Shown here: positions 32,180 through 38,927 of the stretch, piece after piece
Layout of the letters: the number at the start of each line of letters is the position of its first letter
Numbering within the stretch: position 1 is the first letter of the stretch
Assembly: GCF_024124905.1 (NCBI RefSeq)
Contig: NZ_JAMXST010000008.1
Coordinates: forward strand, 1-38,927
DNA from: Cellulosimicrobium cellulans
GTDB taxonomy: Bacteria > Actinomycetota > Actinomycetes > Actinomycetales > Cellulomonadaceae
Length of the DNA: 38,927 nucleotides
Reading direction: 5' to 3'
Made by a program: the position numbers and the translations under genes
The notes under the pieces: model-generated
Seen by the model: the letters and a program-made list of their open reading frames with translations, nothing else
Told to the model about the DNA's origin: nothing
The model's database searches: none

Positions 32180-33175
32180 GTGGACCGGGACCAGCTCGAC
32201 GACCTCGCCGCCCGCCTGCGCGCCGCCGGGTGCGTCTTCGCGGAGGACGAGGCCGCGCTCCTCGCCGCGCGGGCCGACGACGACGCGCACCTCGACGCGC
32301 TCGTCGCGCGCCGGGTCGCGGGCGAGCCGCTCGAGCACGTGCTCGGGTACGTCGACTTCCACGGGCTCCGCGTCGCCGTCGACCCCGGGGTCTTCGTGCC
32401 GCGCCAGCGCACCGCGCTGCTCGTCGACGAGGCCGTCGCGCTCGGGCGGCGGGCCGGGCGCCTGGTCCGGCTGCCCGACGGCGGGACAGGCGGTGGCGCG
32501 GGCGGCGTGACGGTCGGCGACGCCGACGGCGGGCCAGGCGGCGTGACGGTCGACGACCCCGACGGCGGGGCGGGCGGCAGCGCGGGCGGCGTGACGGTCG
32601 ACGACTCCGACGGCGGCCTGGGTGGCGGCCTGGACGGCCGGGGGGCCGGCCTGGCAGTGGTCGTGGTCGACGTGTGCTGCGGCGCCGGGGCGCTGGGGCT
32701 CGCGACCGCGGTGGGCCTCGGCGGCGCGGAGACCGTCGCGCTGCACGCGAGCGACGTCGACCCGGCCGCCGTCGCGTGCGCGGCGCGCAACGTCGCCGCG
32801 GTCGGCGGCAGCGCGTACGAGGGCGACCTGTTCGACCCGTTGCCGCCCGGTCTGCGCGGCCGGGTCGACCTGCTCCTCGCCAACGTGCCGTACGTGCCCA
32901 CGGCCGAGATCCCGCTGCTGCCCCGCGAGGCGCGCGACCACGAGGCCCACGTCGCGCTCGACGGCGGCGGCGACGGGCTGGACGTGCTGCGCCGCGTCGC
33001 CGCCGAGGCGCCCGCGTGGCTCGCTCCGGGCGGCCACCTGCTCACGGAGTCCGGCGAGCGCCAGGCGACGGGCGCCGTCGACGTCCTCGAACGGGCCGGA
33101 CTGCGGGCGCGCGTCGTCCGCGACGAGGAGATCGGCGCGACGATCGTCGTCGGGACGCTCCCCGCCGAGGCGTGA
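32180..33175 (+). CDS. PrmC-related glutamine-N5 methyltransferase with repeat insertion (TIGR03704-like)
   Basis: A 331-residue SAM-dependent methyltransferase of the PrmC/HemK relatives. The N-terminal helical part ([34 protein letters not shown]) and the SAM site ([14 protein letters not shown]) are clear, but the catalytic NPPY of PrmC is NVPY here, which marks the actinobacterial 'PrmC-related, unknown substrate' subgroup. Residues about 101-154 are an unusual Gly/Asp-rich insertion between the [13 protein letters not shown] helix and the SAM site, with three copies of GGVTVxDxDGG. The start is GTG 32180 (leaderless box). The stop lies inside a strong terminator stem. Confidence 0.85.
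   Translation: [331 protein letters not shown]
32501..32620 (+). repeat. In-frame tandem repeat inside the PrmC-related gene
   Basis: GGCGGCGTGACGGTCG is present at 32501, 32537 and 32585, spaced 36 and 48 bases (12 and 16 codons), within Gly/Asp-rich coding sequence. Frame is kept, so the copies expand a linker. Confidence 0.8.
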
Positions 33176-33218
33176 GAAGTGGCCCCCGGGGCGTGCCGCT
33201 CAGGGGCCACTTCTCACG
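33171..33218 (+). terminator. Terminator overlapping the PrmC-related stop codon
   Basis: CGTGAGAAGTGGCCCC (33171-33186) and GGGGCCACTTCTCACG (33203-33218) form a perfect 16-bp stem with a 16-base loop. The TGA at 33173-33175 is part of the stem. Confidence 0.85.
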
Positions 33219-33332
33219 TCTCGTCACGCTCCGCGGGTGGACTCGCAGGTCTCGGTGCAAGGATCCGGCCGCACGCGACAGGTTCTGGACGAAGGCCCGG
33301 CGAACGTGCCGGCCTGCGGAGGGGGGCCGACG

Positions 33333-33881
33333 ATGACCGACGGACGGGGACGACGGCGTGCGCGCGGGCTCGCCGCAGGACTGCTCGTCGCCGTGCTGCC
33401 CGCGTGCGGCGGCCCGGGAGGCCCGGTCACCGCGTGCCCCGCGGTCGGCTACGTGGCGCGCCTCGAGGTCCGGCTCGACGACTCCTGGCCGGATCGGGAT
33501 GCCTACGGCGTCCTCGTGGGCTGCGTCGGGATCAACCCCTGCGGGCTCGTGCGCGACGGGACGGTCTCGCTCGACCCGGAGCCGATCCCCACGGCGGTCC
33601 CCGACCACCTGGTCCTGCCGGACCGGCCCGAGGCTGCCCAGAGCTCGCCCGAGGCGGCGGCGGAGGACCTGCCCGTCGAGCCGTCGCGCGGCGGCTGGAC
33701 GGGCTCCGCGACGAACGGCCCGGTCGGGCCGATCGCCGTCCGCGTCGTGGACCTCGCGTCGGGAGACGTCGTCGCCGAGCACGAGGTCGACCCCGTGTGG
33801 GAGACGACGACCGGCGACTTCGGGCCCGACTGCGGCGGGCCGTCGGTCGCGACGATCGAGGTCGCTGCCCCGTCGGTGTAG
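33333..33881 (+). CDS. Putative secreted lipoprotein, unknown function
   Basis: A 182-residue exported protein. The signal peptide starts MTDGRGRRRARGLAAGLLVAV and ends in LPAC, a lipobox-like site with Cys near residue 25. The mature part has further Cys (TACPAV, VGCVG, NPCGL and PDCGG), which may form two disulfides, and beta-strand-like segments (YVARLEVRLDDSW, IAVRVVDLASGDVVAEHEVDPVWE). I do not recognise the family. The ATG at 33333 has GGAGG ten bases upstream, a little far. It converges with the P-loop kinase gene, whose stop lies four bases away. Confidence 0.75.
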   Translation: MTDGRGRRRARGLAAGLLVAVLPACGGPGGPVTACPAVGYVARLEVRLDDSWPDRDAYGVLVGCVGINPCGLVRDGTVSLDPEPIPTAVPDHLVLPDRPEAAQSSPEAAAEDLPVEPSRGGWTGSATNGPVGPIAVRVVDLASGDVVAEHEVDPVWETTTGDFGPDCGGPSVATIEVAAPSV

Positions 33882-33884
33882 CGC

Positions 33885-34589
33885 CTACGCCGCGGAGGGC
33901 CGCAGGAGCGCGCGGATCTCCTTCTCGGCCTGCGTCGGCGTCAGCGCGCGACAGCCGAGCGACTCCCAGTGGCGCACGAGTGCGGGCTCGGCGCGCAGCA
34001 GCGCCCAGCCGCGCCGCAACAGCGTGACCGGCGGCTTGCGCATCTCCGCGAGGTCGCGCAGCAGGCGGAACCAGAACGTCATGAGACGCGGTCGGCGCAG
34101 GCAGATCGCGTCGGCCAGGACGTCCTGGGCGCGGCACGCCGCGACGATCTCCGCCGCGAAGATCCCCTCGGCCAGCACGACCCGCGAGCCCGTGACGTCG
34201 AGGTGCGTCGTCCCCGTGCGGCGCGACGTCGGGATGTCGTAGACCGGCACGTCCGCGTGCCCGGTCCGCGCGAGGTCGACGAGCGCCGCGACGGCGCCTG
34301 CGGCGTCCCACGAGCGGGGGTCGTCCCAGTCGACGATGCCGAACCGCTGCGGCAGGTCCGGGTGGTCGTGGTCGAGGTAGAAGTCGTCGAGCGCGACGAC
34401 CGGGAGGCCGAGGCGCCGCGTGAGCGACGTCTTGCCCGAGCCGGACGCGCCCGTGAGGAGCACGATGCGCGTCGGGACCTCGCGCGAGCCCGGCGGGAGG
34501 TCGAACAGCGCGGGGTCCGTGCCGAGGTCGTCGGTCGCCGGTCCTGTGCCGGCCTGGACCGGGTCGTCGACGTGCTGAGGGTCGCTCAC
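33885..34589 (-). CDS. Uridine-kinase-like P-loop phosphotransferase
   Basis: A 234-residue protein with a Walker A loop GASGSGKTS at about residues 47-55, then LDDFYLDHDHPDLP, the typical uridine/pantothenate kinase acceptor region, and VVLAEGIFAAEIV, a Walker-B-like strand. The C-terminal half is basic and helical (RLMTFWFRLLRDLAEMRKPP). It probably phosphorylates a nucleoside or similar small molecule, but the canonical Udk is about 210 residues and more conserved, so the substrate is open. The start is GTG 34589; it has no ribosome site, and GAGAAT eight bases upstream may be a weak -10. It is divergent from the NUDIX gene. Confidence 0.8.
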   Translation of the reverse strand: MSDPQHVDDPVQAGTGPATDDLGTDPALFDLPPGSREVPTRIVLLTGASGSGKTSLTRRLGLPVVALDDFYLDHDHPDLPQRFGIVDWDDPRSWDAAGAVAALVDLARTGHADVPVYDIPTSRRTGTTHLDVTGSRVVLAEGIFAAEIVAACRAQDVLADAICLRRPRLMTFWFRLLRDLAEMRKPPVTLLRRGWALLRAEPALVRHWESLGCRALTPTQAEKEIRALLRPSAA

Positions 34590-34637
34590 GGGACCCCATT
34601 CTCGCAGCGCCGCACGGGGACGGTCACGCGTGCCGCG

Positions 34638-34643
34638 TAGCCT
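34638..34643 (+). promoter_or_regulatory. Leaderless -10 box TAGCCT of the NUDIX gene
   Basis: TAGCCT, six bases, then GTG 34650; the same box and spacing precede the LacI-family gene at 14219. Confidence 0.5.
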
Positions 34644-34649
34644 TCCCCG

Positions 34650-35300
34650 GTGACCGCACTCGACCCTGCCGCCCTGCTCGCCCGCGACGCCCTCGCCCGC
34701 CTCGACCGGTGGGAGCCGGTCGACGACGAGCAGGCGGCGCTCGCGGCCGAGTACCGCGCGTTCCTCCGCGGCGACGGTGGCTCCGGCGCGCGTGCCGACG
34801 CCGTCCGGCGCGACGGTGGCCCGCAGCACCTCACGGCGAGCTGCTTCGTGCTCAGCCCGGACCTGGCCCGCGTGCTGCTCTGCTTCCATCGCAAGGGCCA
34901 GTTCTGGGTCCAGGTGGGCGGGCACACCGAGCCGGGCGACACGACGCTCGCGGGCGCCGCCTACCGCGAGGCGCGCGAGGAGAGCGGCCTCGACGACCTC
35001 GTCCCGTTCGACCCGGACCCGTCCGCCGGCACCGCCCCCGGCGCCCGCGCCGACGCCGCGCCCGCCGCCCCGGTCGACGTGCACCGCCACGACCTCGCCG
35101 CGGCGTTCGGGACGTGCCGCACGCACTGGGACGTCGGGTTCGTCGCGTTCGCCGACCCGGACGCACGCACCGTCGTGAGCGACGAGAGCGAGGACGTCGC
35201 CTGGTTCCCGGTCGACGCGCTGCCGTCCGGCACGCCGGACGACTTCCCCGTCCGCCTGGCGACGGTTCTCGCGGAGGTGCGCCACCGCCGTGGGGCATGA
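34650..35300 (+). CDS. NUDIX hydrolase
   Basis: A 216-residue NUDIX-fold hydrolase. A helical N-terminal region (about 65 residues) precedes the fold. The Nudix box is GGHTEPGDTTLAGAAYREAREESGL, with the metal-binding REAREESG; the preceding strand is FWVQVGGH. It hydrolyses a nucleoside diphosphate linked to some other group, or a similar compound; the exact substrate cannot be predicted. A 20-residue Ala/Pro-rich loop (PSAGTAPGARADAAPAAP) interrupts the fold after the box. The start is GTG 34650, with a leaderless -10 box. It converges with lutC, ten bases away. Confidence 0.9.
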   Translation: MTALDPAALLARDALARLDRWEPVDDEQAALAAEYRAFLRGDGGSGARADAVRRDGGPQHLTASCFVLSPDLARVLLCFHRKGQFWVQVGGHTEPGDTTLAGAAYREAREESGLDDLVPFDPDPSAGTAPGARADAAPAAPVDVHRHDLAAAFGTCRTHWDVGFVAFADPDARTVVSDESEDVAWFPVDALPSGTPDDFPVRLATVLAEVRHRRGA

Positions 35301-35309
35301 GGGCCCGCT

Positions 35310-35972
35310 CTACCTCGGCGGGGCGAGGACCACGTGGAGGGTGCGTGGTCCGTGGACGCCCTCGACGCGGGAGAGCTCGATGTCGCTCGTCGCGCTGGGG
35401 CCGCTGATCCACGTCTGGGGTCGTTCCGGGTGCGCGGAGAGCAGCCGCACGGCCTCGGGCACGGTCTGCACCACCTGGTCCGTGCGCACGACGCAGACGT
35501 GCAGGTCGGGCACGAGCGTGATCGCCCGGCGGCCCTGGTCGGGCTCGCCGTCGAGCACGATCGTGCCCGTGTCGGCGATCGCGACGCACGCGGCCGTGAC
35601 GACGGCTTCCACCCGGTCGAGCTCGTCGGGCGTGCGCGGGTCGTCGCGTGCGTCGGGCACGACGGCGGTCCCGGCACCCAGCGCGCCCAGCCACGCGTCG
35701 TCGAGCCCCGGCGGCACGACGACGGACGCCGCGTCCGCGAGCACGTCGCCCACGATCGTGGCGACCTCGGCCGGGCCGGCGGCCCGGTGGACGTGCGCCC
35801 GGTACTCGACGAGCCGGTCGACGAGGACGTCCACGGCTCCCGGCGACCCCGGCGCGAGGTCGCCGCGCTCGCGGTACGCCCGCGGGACACGGCCGGACGC
35901 CGCCGACCCACCCGCCGTCGACCCCCCGAGCGCGGCGCGCACGCGGGCGAGGACGTCGTCGCGCGCGCTCAC
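35310..35972 (-). CDS. lutC: LutC, LUD-domain subunit of the L-lactate oxidation complex
   Basis: A 220-residue protein of the LUD (LutB/LutC) domain family. It lacks Cys clusters and is mainly the alpha/beta LUD fold: VATIVGDVLADAASVVVPPGLDD, then ACVAIADTGTIVLDGEPDQGRRAITLVPDLHVCVV and ISGPSATSDIELSRVEGVHGPR, the last being the hallmark SATSDIE...GVHGP. In Bacillus LutABC is required for growth on L-lactate and for biofilms. GTG 35972 overlaps the lutB stop by four bases (GTGA), so lutC is the third gene of the lutABC operon. Confidence 0.93.
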   Translation of the reverse strand: MSARDDVLARVRAALGGSTAGGSAASGRVPRAYRERGDLAPGSPGAVDVLVDRLVEYRAHVHRAAGPAEVATIVGDVLADAASVVVPPGLDDAWLGALGAGTAVVPDARDDPRTPDELDRVEAVVTAACVAIADTGTIVLDGEPDQGRRAITLVPDLHVCVVRTDQVVQTVPEAVRLLSAHPERPQTWISGPSATSDIELSRVEGVHGPRTLHVVLAPPR

Positions 35973-37708
35973 CGACCCTCACCCCTCTCGCCGAACCCTG
36001 GATCGTTCCCCGGTGCGGGCCCATCCTGAGGAGTGATCCCGGGTTCGGCGAACCCGCGATCGTTCCTCAGCCCGGACCGGTCCTGAGGAGGGACCACGGG
36101 GTCGGCCGGTGGGGTCGCACGGTCCGGGCGGTCGCGCCACCAGTCGCGGAAGGTCTGCTTCGCCGGGGCCGGGAGGTCGCGCGAGCGGGTCCAGGCGGAC
36201 GCGGGGGGCGGGAGGGTCGTGATCCGGCCCGTCGGACCGGCGACCACGCGACCCAGACCCGCCGCCTTCTCCGCGAGCGCGAACCGTCGCGCGTCGGACA
36301 TGACGAACGACGCCGCCTTCATCGCGGCGCCCCAGCCGGTCGGGCGGCCGCGGTCGGCGTCGACCTCGCGCGCCCGGAGCTCGACGAGGATCGACGGGAT
36401 GTCGATCTTCACGGGGCACACCTCGTAGCACGCGCCGCACAGCGTCGAGGCGTAGGGGAGCGACGCGTTGGGGTCGTGGTGGCCGGAGAGCCCGCCGGAG
36501 GACTTGGTGAGCTGCGGCGTGAGGATCGCGCCGATCGGGCCGGGGTACACCGACCCGTAGGCGTGGCCGCCCACCCGCTCGTACACCGGGCACACGTTGA
36601 GGCACGCGGAGCAGCGGATGCAGTGCAGCGCGGCCCGCCCGACCTCGTCGGCGAGGACGTCGGTGCGCCCGTTGTCGAGCAGCACGAGGTGGAACTCCTG
36701 CGGGCCGTCGCCGGGCGTGACGCCCGTCCACAGGGACGTGTACGGGTTCATGCGCTCGCCCGTGGACGACCGCGGCAGGAGCTGGAGGAACACCTCCAGG
36801 TCGGTGTACGTGGGCACGACCTTCTCGATCCCCATGACCGTGATGAGCGTCTCGGGGAGCGTCAGGCACATGCGGCCGTTGCCCTCGGACTCGACGACGG
36901 TCAGCGTCCCCGTGTCCGCGACGCCGAAGTTCGCGCCGCTGATCGCGACCTTCGCCGAGAGGAACGTGCGGCGCAGGTGGGCGCGCGCGGCCATCGCGAG
37001 CTCGCGCGGGACGTCCGACAGGTCCGGCGGGGCGTCGCCCATGCGCGCGAGGAAGATCTCGCGGATCTCCGCGCGGTTGCGGTGGATCGCGGGCACGAGG
37101 ATGTGCGACGGCATGTCGTCGGCGAGCTGCACGATGAGCTCCGCGAGGTCCGTCTCGTACGCCGCGATCCCCTCGGCGGCGAGCGCCTCGTTGAGCCCGG
37201 TCTCCTGCGTCGCCATGGACTTCACCTTGACGACCTCGTCGACGCCCTTGGCCTTCACGAGGTCCGCGACGATCCGGTTCGCCTCGTCGGCGTCGCGCGC
37301 CCAGTGCACGACGCCGCCCCGCGCCACGACGTTGCGCTCCAGCTCCTCGAGGAGGTCGGGCAGGCGCGCCATGACGTCGGTCTTGATCGCGGAGCCCGCG
37401 TCGCGCAGCGCCTCCCAGTCCGGCACCTCGCCGACGACGGCGGCGCGCTTGTCCCGGATGGTCGAGGTCGCGTGCGCGAGGTTGCGGCGCAGCTGCGTGT
37501 TCTGCAGCGCCGCGCGCGCGGCGTCGGGGAACGCGTCGCCCCAGCGCAGCGGCGCGTCGGGGTGCGGCACGTCGCCGAACGCGTCCGACGCCGCCGCTGC
37601 GCCCGCCGAGGTACCCGCCGACGTGCCGCGCGCGCCCGGGCGCGCGACGTCGTCGGGCAGGGTGCGCGCGCCGCGCCGGGCGGGCAGGCCGAGGAACGTG
37701 CGGCTCAC
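35969..37708 (-). CDS. lutB: LutB, iron-sulfur subunit of the L-lactate oxidation complex, with repeat-derived C-terminus
   Basis: A 579-residue protein, longer than the usual 470-510. The LUD domain (VKVKSMATQETGLNEALAAEGI, SGANFGVADTGTLTVVESEGNGR) is followed by two 4Fe-4S motifs, CIRCSACLNVCP (about residues 362-373) and CGACYEVCPVKID (about 424-436), and the DUF3390-like C-terminus. The last ~40 residues are odd: two 19-residue units (PQDRSGLRNDRGFAEPG and PQDGPAPGNDPGFGERG) encoded by the dispersed CGCCGAACCC repeat. The N-terminal 45 residues are also low complexity (RGTSAGTSAGAAAA). GTG 37708 overlaps the lutA stop by four bases. Confidence 0.93.
   Translation of the reverse strand: MSRTFLGLPARRGARTLPDDVARPGARGTSAGTSAGAAAASDAFGDVPHPDAPLRWGDAFPDAARAALQNTQLRRNLAHATSTIRDKRAAVVGEVPDWEALRDAGSAIKTDVMARLPDLLEELERNVVARGGVVHWARDADEANRIVADLVKAKGVDEVVKVKSMATQETGLNEALAAEGIAAYETDLAELIVQLADDMPSHILVPAIHRNRAEIREIFLARMGDAPPDLSDVPRELAMAARAHLRRTFLSAKVAISGANFGVADTGTLTVVESEGNGRMCLTLPETLITVMGIEKVVPTYTDLEVFLQLLPRSSTGERMNPYTSLWTGVTPGDGPQEFHLVLLDNGRTDVLADEVGRAALHCIRCSACLNVCPVYERVGGHAYGSVYPGPIGAILTPQLTKSSGGLSGHHDPNASLPYASTLCGACYEVCPVKIDIPSILVELRAREVDADRGRPTGWGAAMKAASFVMSDARRFALAEKAAGLGRVVAGPTGRITTLPPPASAWTRSRDLPAPAKQTFRDWWRDRPDRATPPADPVVPPQDRSGLRNDRGFAEPGITPQDGPAPGNDPGFGERGEGR
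35989..36106. repeat. Two 57-bp units of the dispersed repeat forming the 3' end of lutB
   Basis: Units 35993-36049 and 36050-36106 both start GAACCC, carry GATCGTTCC and CCTGAGGAG at equal offsets and end GGTTCGGC or GGTCGGC. GGGTTCGGCGAACCC at the junction is a hairpin. The units keep frame (19 codons each). Confidence 0.8.
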
Positions 37709-38499
37709 CGGGCACCCCCGCGCGTCGACGGACCGGCCCCGGCAGGGGCGGGTGTGTCCTTCGTGGACGCGAGGATCTCCGCGAGGTGCAGCGTGCGGAC
37801 GCCCGCGCGGATGCGCGACAGGCCGCCGCCGATGTGCAGGAGGCACGACGCGTCGCCCGCGGTGAGGACCTCGGCGCCCGTCTCCTTCACGTGCGTCATC
37901 TTGTCGGCGAGCATCGCCGTCGAGGTCTCGGCGTTCTTCAGCGCGAAGGTGCCGCCGAACCCGCAGCACGCCTCCGCCGCGGGCAGCTCGACGAGGTCGA
38001 TGCCCGCGACCGCGCGCAGGAGGCGCAGCGGCTTGTCGCCGACGTGGAGCATGCGTAGCGAGTGGCACGTCGGGTGGTAGGTGACGCGGTGCGGGAAGTA
38101 GGCGCCGACGTCGGTCACGCCGAGCACGTCGACGAGCAGCTGGGAGAGCTCGTACGTCTTCGCGGCGACCGCGTCGGCGGTGCGCGCGAGTTCGTCGAGA
38201 CCGGCGCGCCGGCAGACCATGCCCTGCTGGTGCCGGACCGACCCTGTGCACGACCCCGACGGCACGACGATCGCGTCCCACTCGCCGTCGAGCACGGGGG
38301 AGAACGCCTCGACGTGGTTGCGCACCACGGGGACCGCCTCGTCGAGGTACCCGGTGTTGACGTGCATCTGGCCGCAGCAGGCCTGGCGCTCGGGAAAGAA
38401 CACCTCGTGCCCGAGGCGCTCGAGGAGGAGGGCGGTGGCGCGCGGTGCCTGCGGGAACATCACGTCGCCGAGGCAGGTCGCGGTGAGGGCTATGCGCAT
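37705..38499 (-). CDS. lutA: LutA, CCG-domain subunit of the L-lactate oxidation complex
   Basis: A 264-residue (Fe-S)-binding protein with the two CCG domains of the LutA/GlcF/HdrB group: QACCGQMHVNTGY with SGSCTGS in the first half, and YHPTCHSLR with EACCGFGGTF in the second. These Cys clusters hold the iron-sulfur centre that takes electrons from lactate oxidation. The ATG at 38499 has GGAG five bases upstream and starts MRIALTATCLGD, the normal N-terminus. It is the first gene of lutABC. A GntR-like site lies about 90 bases upstream. Confidence 0.95.
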   Translation of the reverse strand: MRIALTATCLGDVMFPQAPRATALLLERLGHEVFFPERQACCGQMHVNTGYLDEAVPVVRNHVEAFSPVLDGEWDAIVVPSGSCTGSVRHQQGMVCRRAGLDELARTADAVAAKTYELSQLLVDVLGVTDVGAYFPHRVTYHPTCHSLRMLHVGDKPLRLLRAVAGIDLVELPAAEACCGFGGTFALKNAETSTAMLADKMTHVKETGAEVLTAGDASCLLHIGGGLSRIRAGVRTLHLAEILASTKDTPAPAGAGPSTRGGAR

Positions 38500-38590
38500 C
38501 AGGGCTCCGGGAGAGGGTGAGTCCGGTCCAGTCTCGCCGGGGCGCGTCCGTGCCGCCTGTCGAGACCCCCGCGGCGAGGCGCTGCGGTTG

Positions 38591-38601
38591 TGGTCGGACG
38601 A
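38591..38601 (-). promoter_or_regulatory. Possible GntR-family operator upstream of lutA
   Basis: TGGTCGGACGA fits the TGGTNNNACCA core used by LldR/LutR-type GntR regulators with one mismatch. No regulator gene is in the window, so this is weak support. Confidence 0.3.
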
Positions 38602-38633
38602 CGTGGCTCTGCCGGCCCTGGTGCGGCACGGAC

Positions 38634-38670
38634 GCCGGGGTGGCGGGACGGACGGTCCCACCACCCCGGC
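38634..38670 (-). terminator. Terminator of the CBM2 gene
   Basis: GCCGGGGTGG-C-GGGAC pairs with GTCCC-A-CCACCCCGGC over a 16-bp stem with one mismatch, nine bases beyond the CBM2 stop. Confidence 0.8.
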
Positions 38671-38679
38671 GGTCTCCGG

Positions 38680-38927
38680 TCAGGCCGAGCAGGTGGCCGT
38701 CGGGAGCGTGGTGTTGCCGTTCGAGTACAGCGTGATGCCGAAGGCGTCGCCGTTGCCGTTGGGTGTCGCGGTGAGGGTGCCGCTCGTGCCGGAGACGGCG
38801 GCGTTCCAGGAGTTCTGCAGGCTCTGGCCGGAGCCGGTGCGGATGGTCACGGTCCAGTCGGACGCGCCGGAGACCTGGAACGTGGTGTTGAAGCGGTCGC
38901 CCCAGGAGTCGCCCCGCGTCACGGTCA
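38680..38927 (-). CDS. C-terminal part of a secreted protein ending in a family-2 carbohydrate-binding module (partial)
   Basis: Only the last 81 or so codons are in the window; the gene continues past the right edge, so no start is given. The visible residues (WGDRFNTTFQVSG, SDWTVTIRTGSGQSLQNSWNA, LTATPNGNGDAFGITLYSNGN, TLPTATCSA) are the C-terminal two-thirds of a CBM2, with the Trp residues that stack on cellulose or chitin and the final Cys that closes the domain's disulfide with an N-terminal Cys outside the window. The catalytic part is probably a glycoside hydrolase or a lytic polysaccharide monooxygenase, which cannot be told from here. Confidence 0.9.
   Translation of the reverse strand, partial: TVTRGDSWGDRFNTTFQVSGASDWTVTIRTGSGQSLQNSWNAAVSGTSGTLTATPNGNGDAFGITLYSNGNTTLPTATCSA

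Noticed and set aside
32480-32640. CRISPR-like array
   Set aside because: In-frame coding repeats with unit spacing of 36 and 48 bases and no unique spacers.

Overview
This 38.9 kb window comes from the chromosome of a very GC-rich actinobacterium. Evidence: a clpC gene with a ClgR-type box, lipoproteins, a sortase-anchored surface protein, an Erm(37)-like methylase and many GTG starts. A family-2 cellulose-binding module at the right edge points to a cellulolytic relative of Cellulomonas, Cellulosimicrobium or Isoptericola. The genus is inferred, not proven. Almost every base is coding; no transposase, phage gene, CRISPR array or rRNA was seen.

Layout, left to right. (1) 0-6.1 kb: a SHOCT-type membrane protein, an LtrA-family membrane protein, two lipoproteins (one a TAP-like alpha/beta hydrolase), tRNA-Thr(CGT) with its own promoter and terminator, a stalked membrane protein, and a short Erm(37)-like 23S rRNA methylase with an overlapping upstream ORF. 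(2) 6.1-10.4 kb: an alpha/beta hydrolase and a copper-tolerance group (DUF305 lipoprotein, DUF6153 protein, His-rich CopB-type P-ATPase) behind a CsoR-like palindrome. (3) 10.6-14.2 kb: a sugar-type catabolic pair (Gfo/Idh dehydrogenase and DUF993 aldolase-like protein) with a LacI regulator and two LacI-type operators. (4) 14.3-23.4 kb: DUF4126 protein, cupin, ABC1/UbiB-like kinase, a thioester/VaFE/LPATG adhesin, an ABC exporter, a tandem universal stress protein and a hypothetical protein. (5) 23.7-26.3 kb: clpC. (6) 26.5-32.0 kb: a tightly overlapped sulfonate or sulfone operon (substrate-binding protein, permease, ATPase, DszA/NtaA-like and SsuD-like flavin monooxygenases) behind a candidate leader-peptide attenuator. 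(7) 32.2-35.3 kb: a PrmC-related methyltransferase with a repeat insertion, a lipoprotein, a uridine-kinase-like P-loop protein and a NUDIX hydrolase. (8) 35.3-38.5 kb: the lactate-oxidation operon lutABC. (9) The 3' end of a CBM2 protein.

Recurring themes: several genes share a TANNNT box followed by six or seven bases and then the start codon, the layout of leaderless transcripts. Intergenic spaces hold several kinds of palindrome: simple terminators, a 'GAGCACGA...TCGTG' hairpin pair near the copper genes, a nested 'GATCGACCC' palindrome, and a dispersed 'CGCCGAACCC' repeat that has been absorbed into the 3' end of lutB. The most interesting candidates for new biology are the erm upstream ORF/promoter, the sulfonate-operon leader peptide with its hairpin, the copper group, and the VaFE adhesin whose repeats lack the usual lysine.
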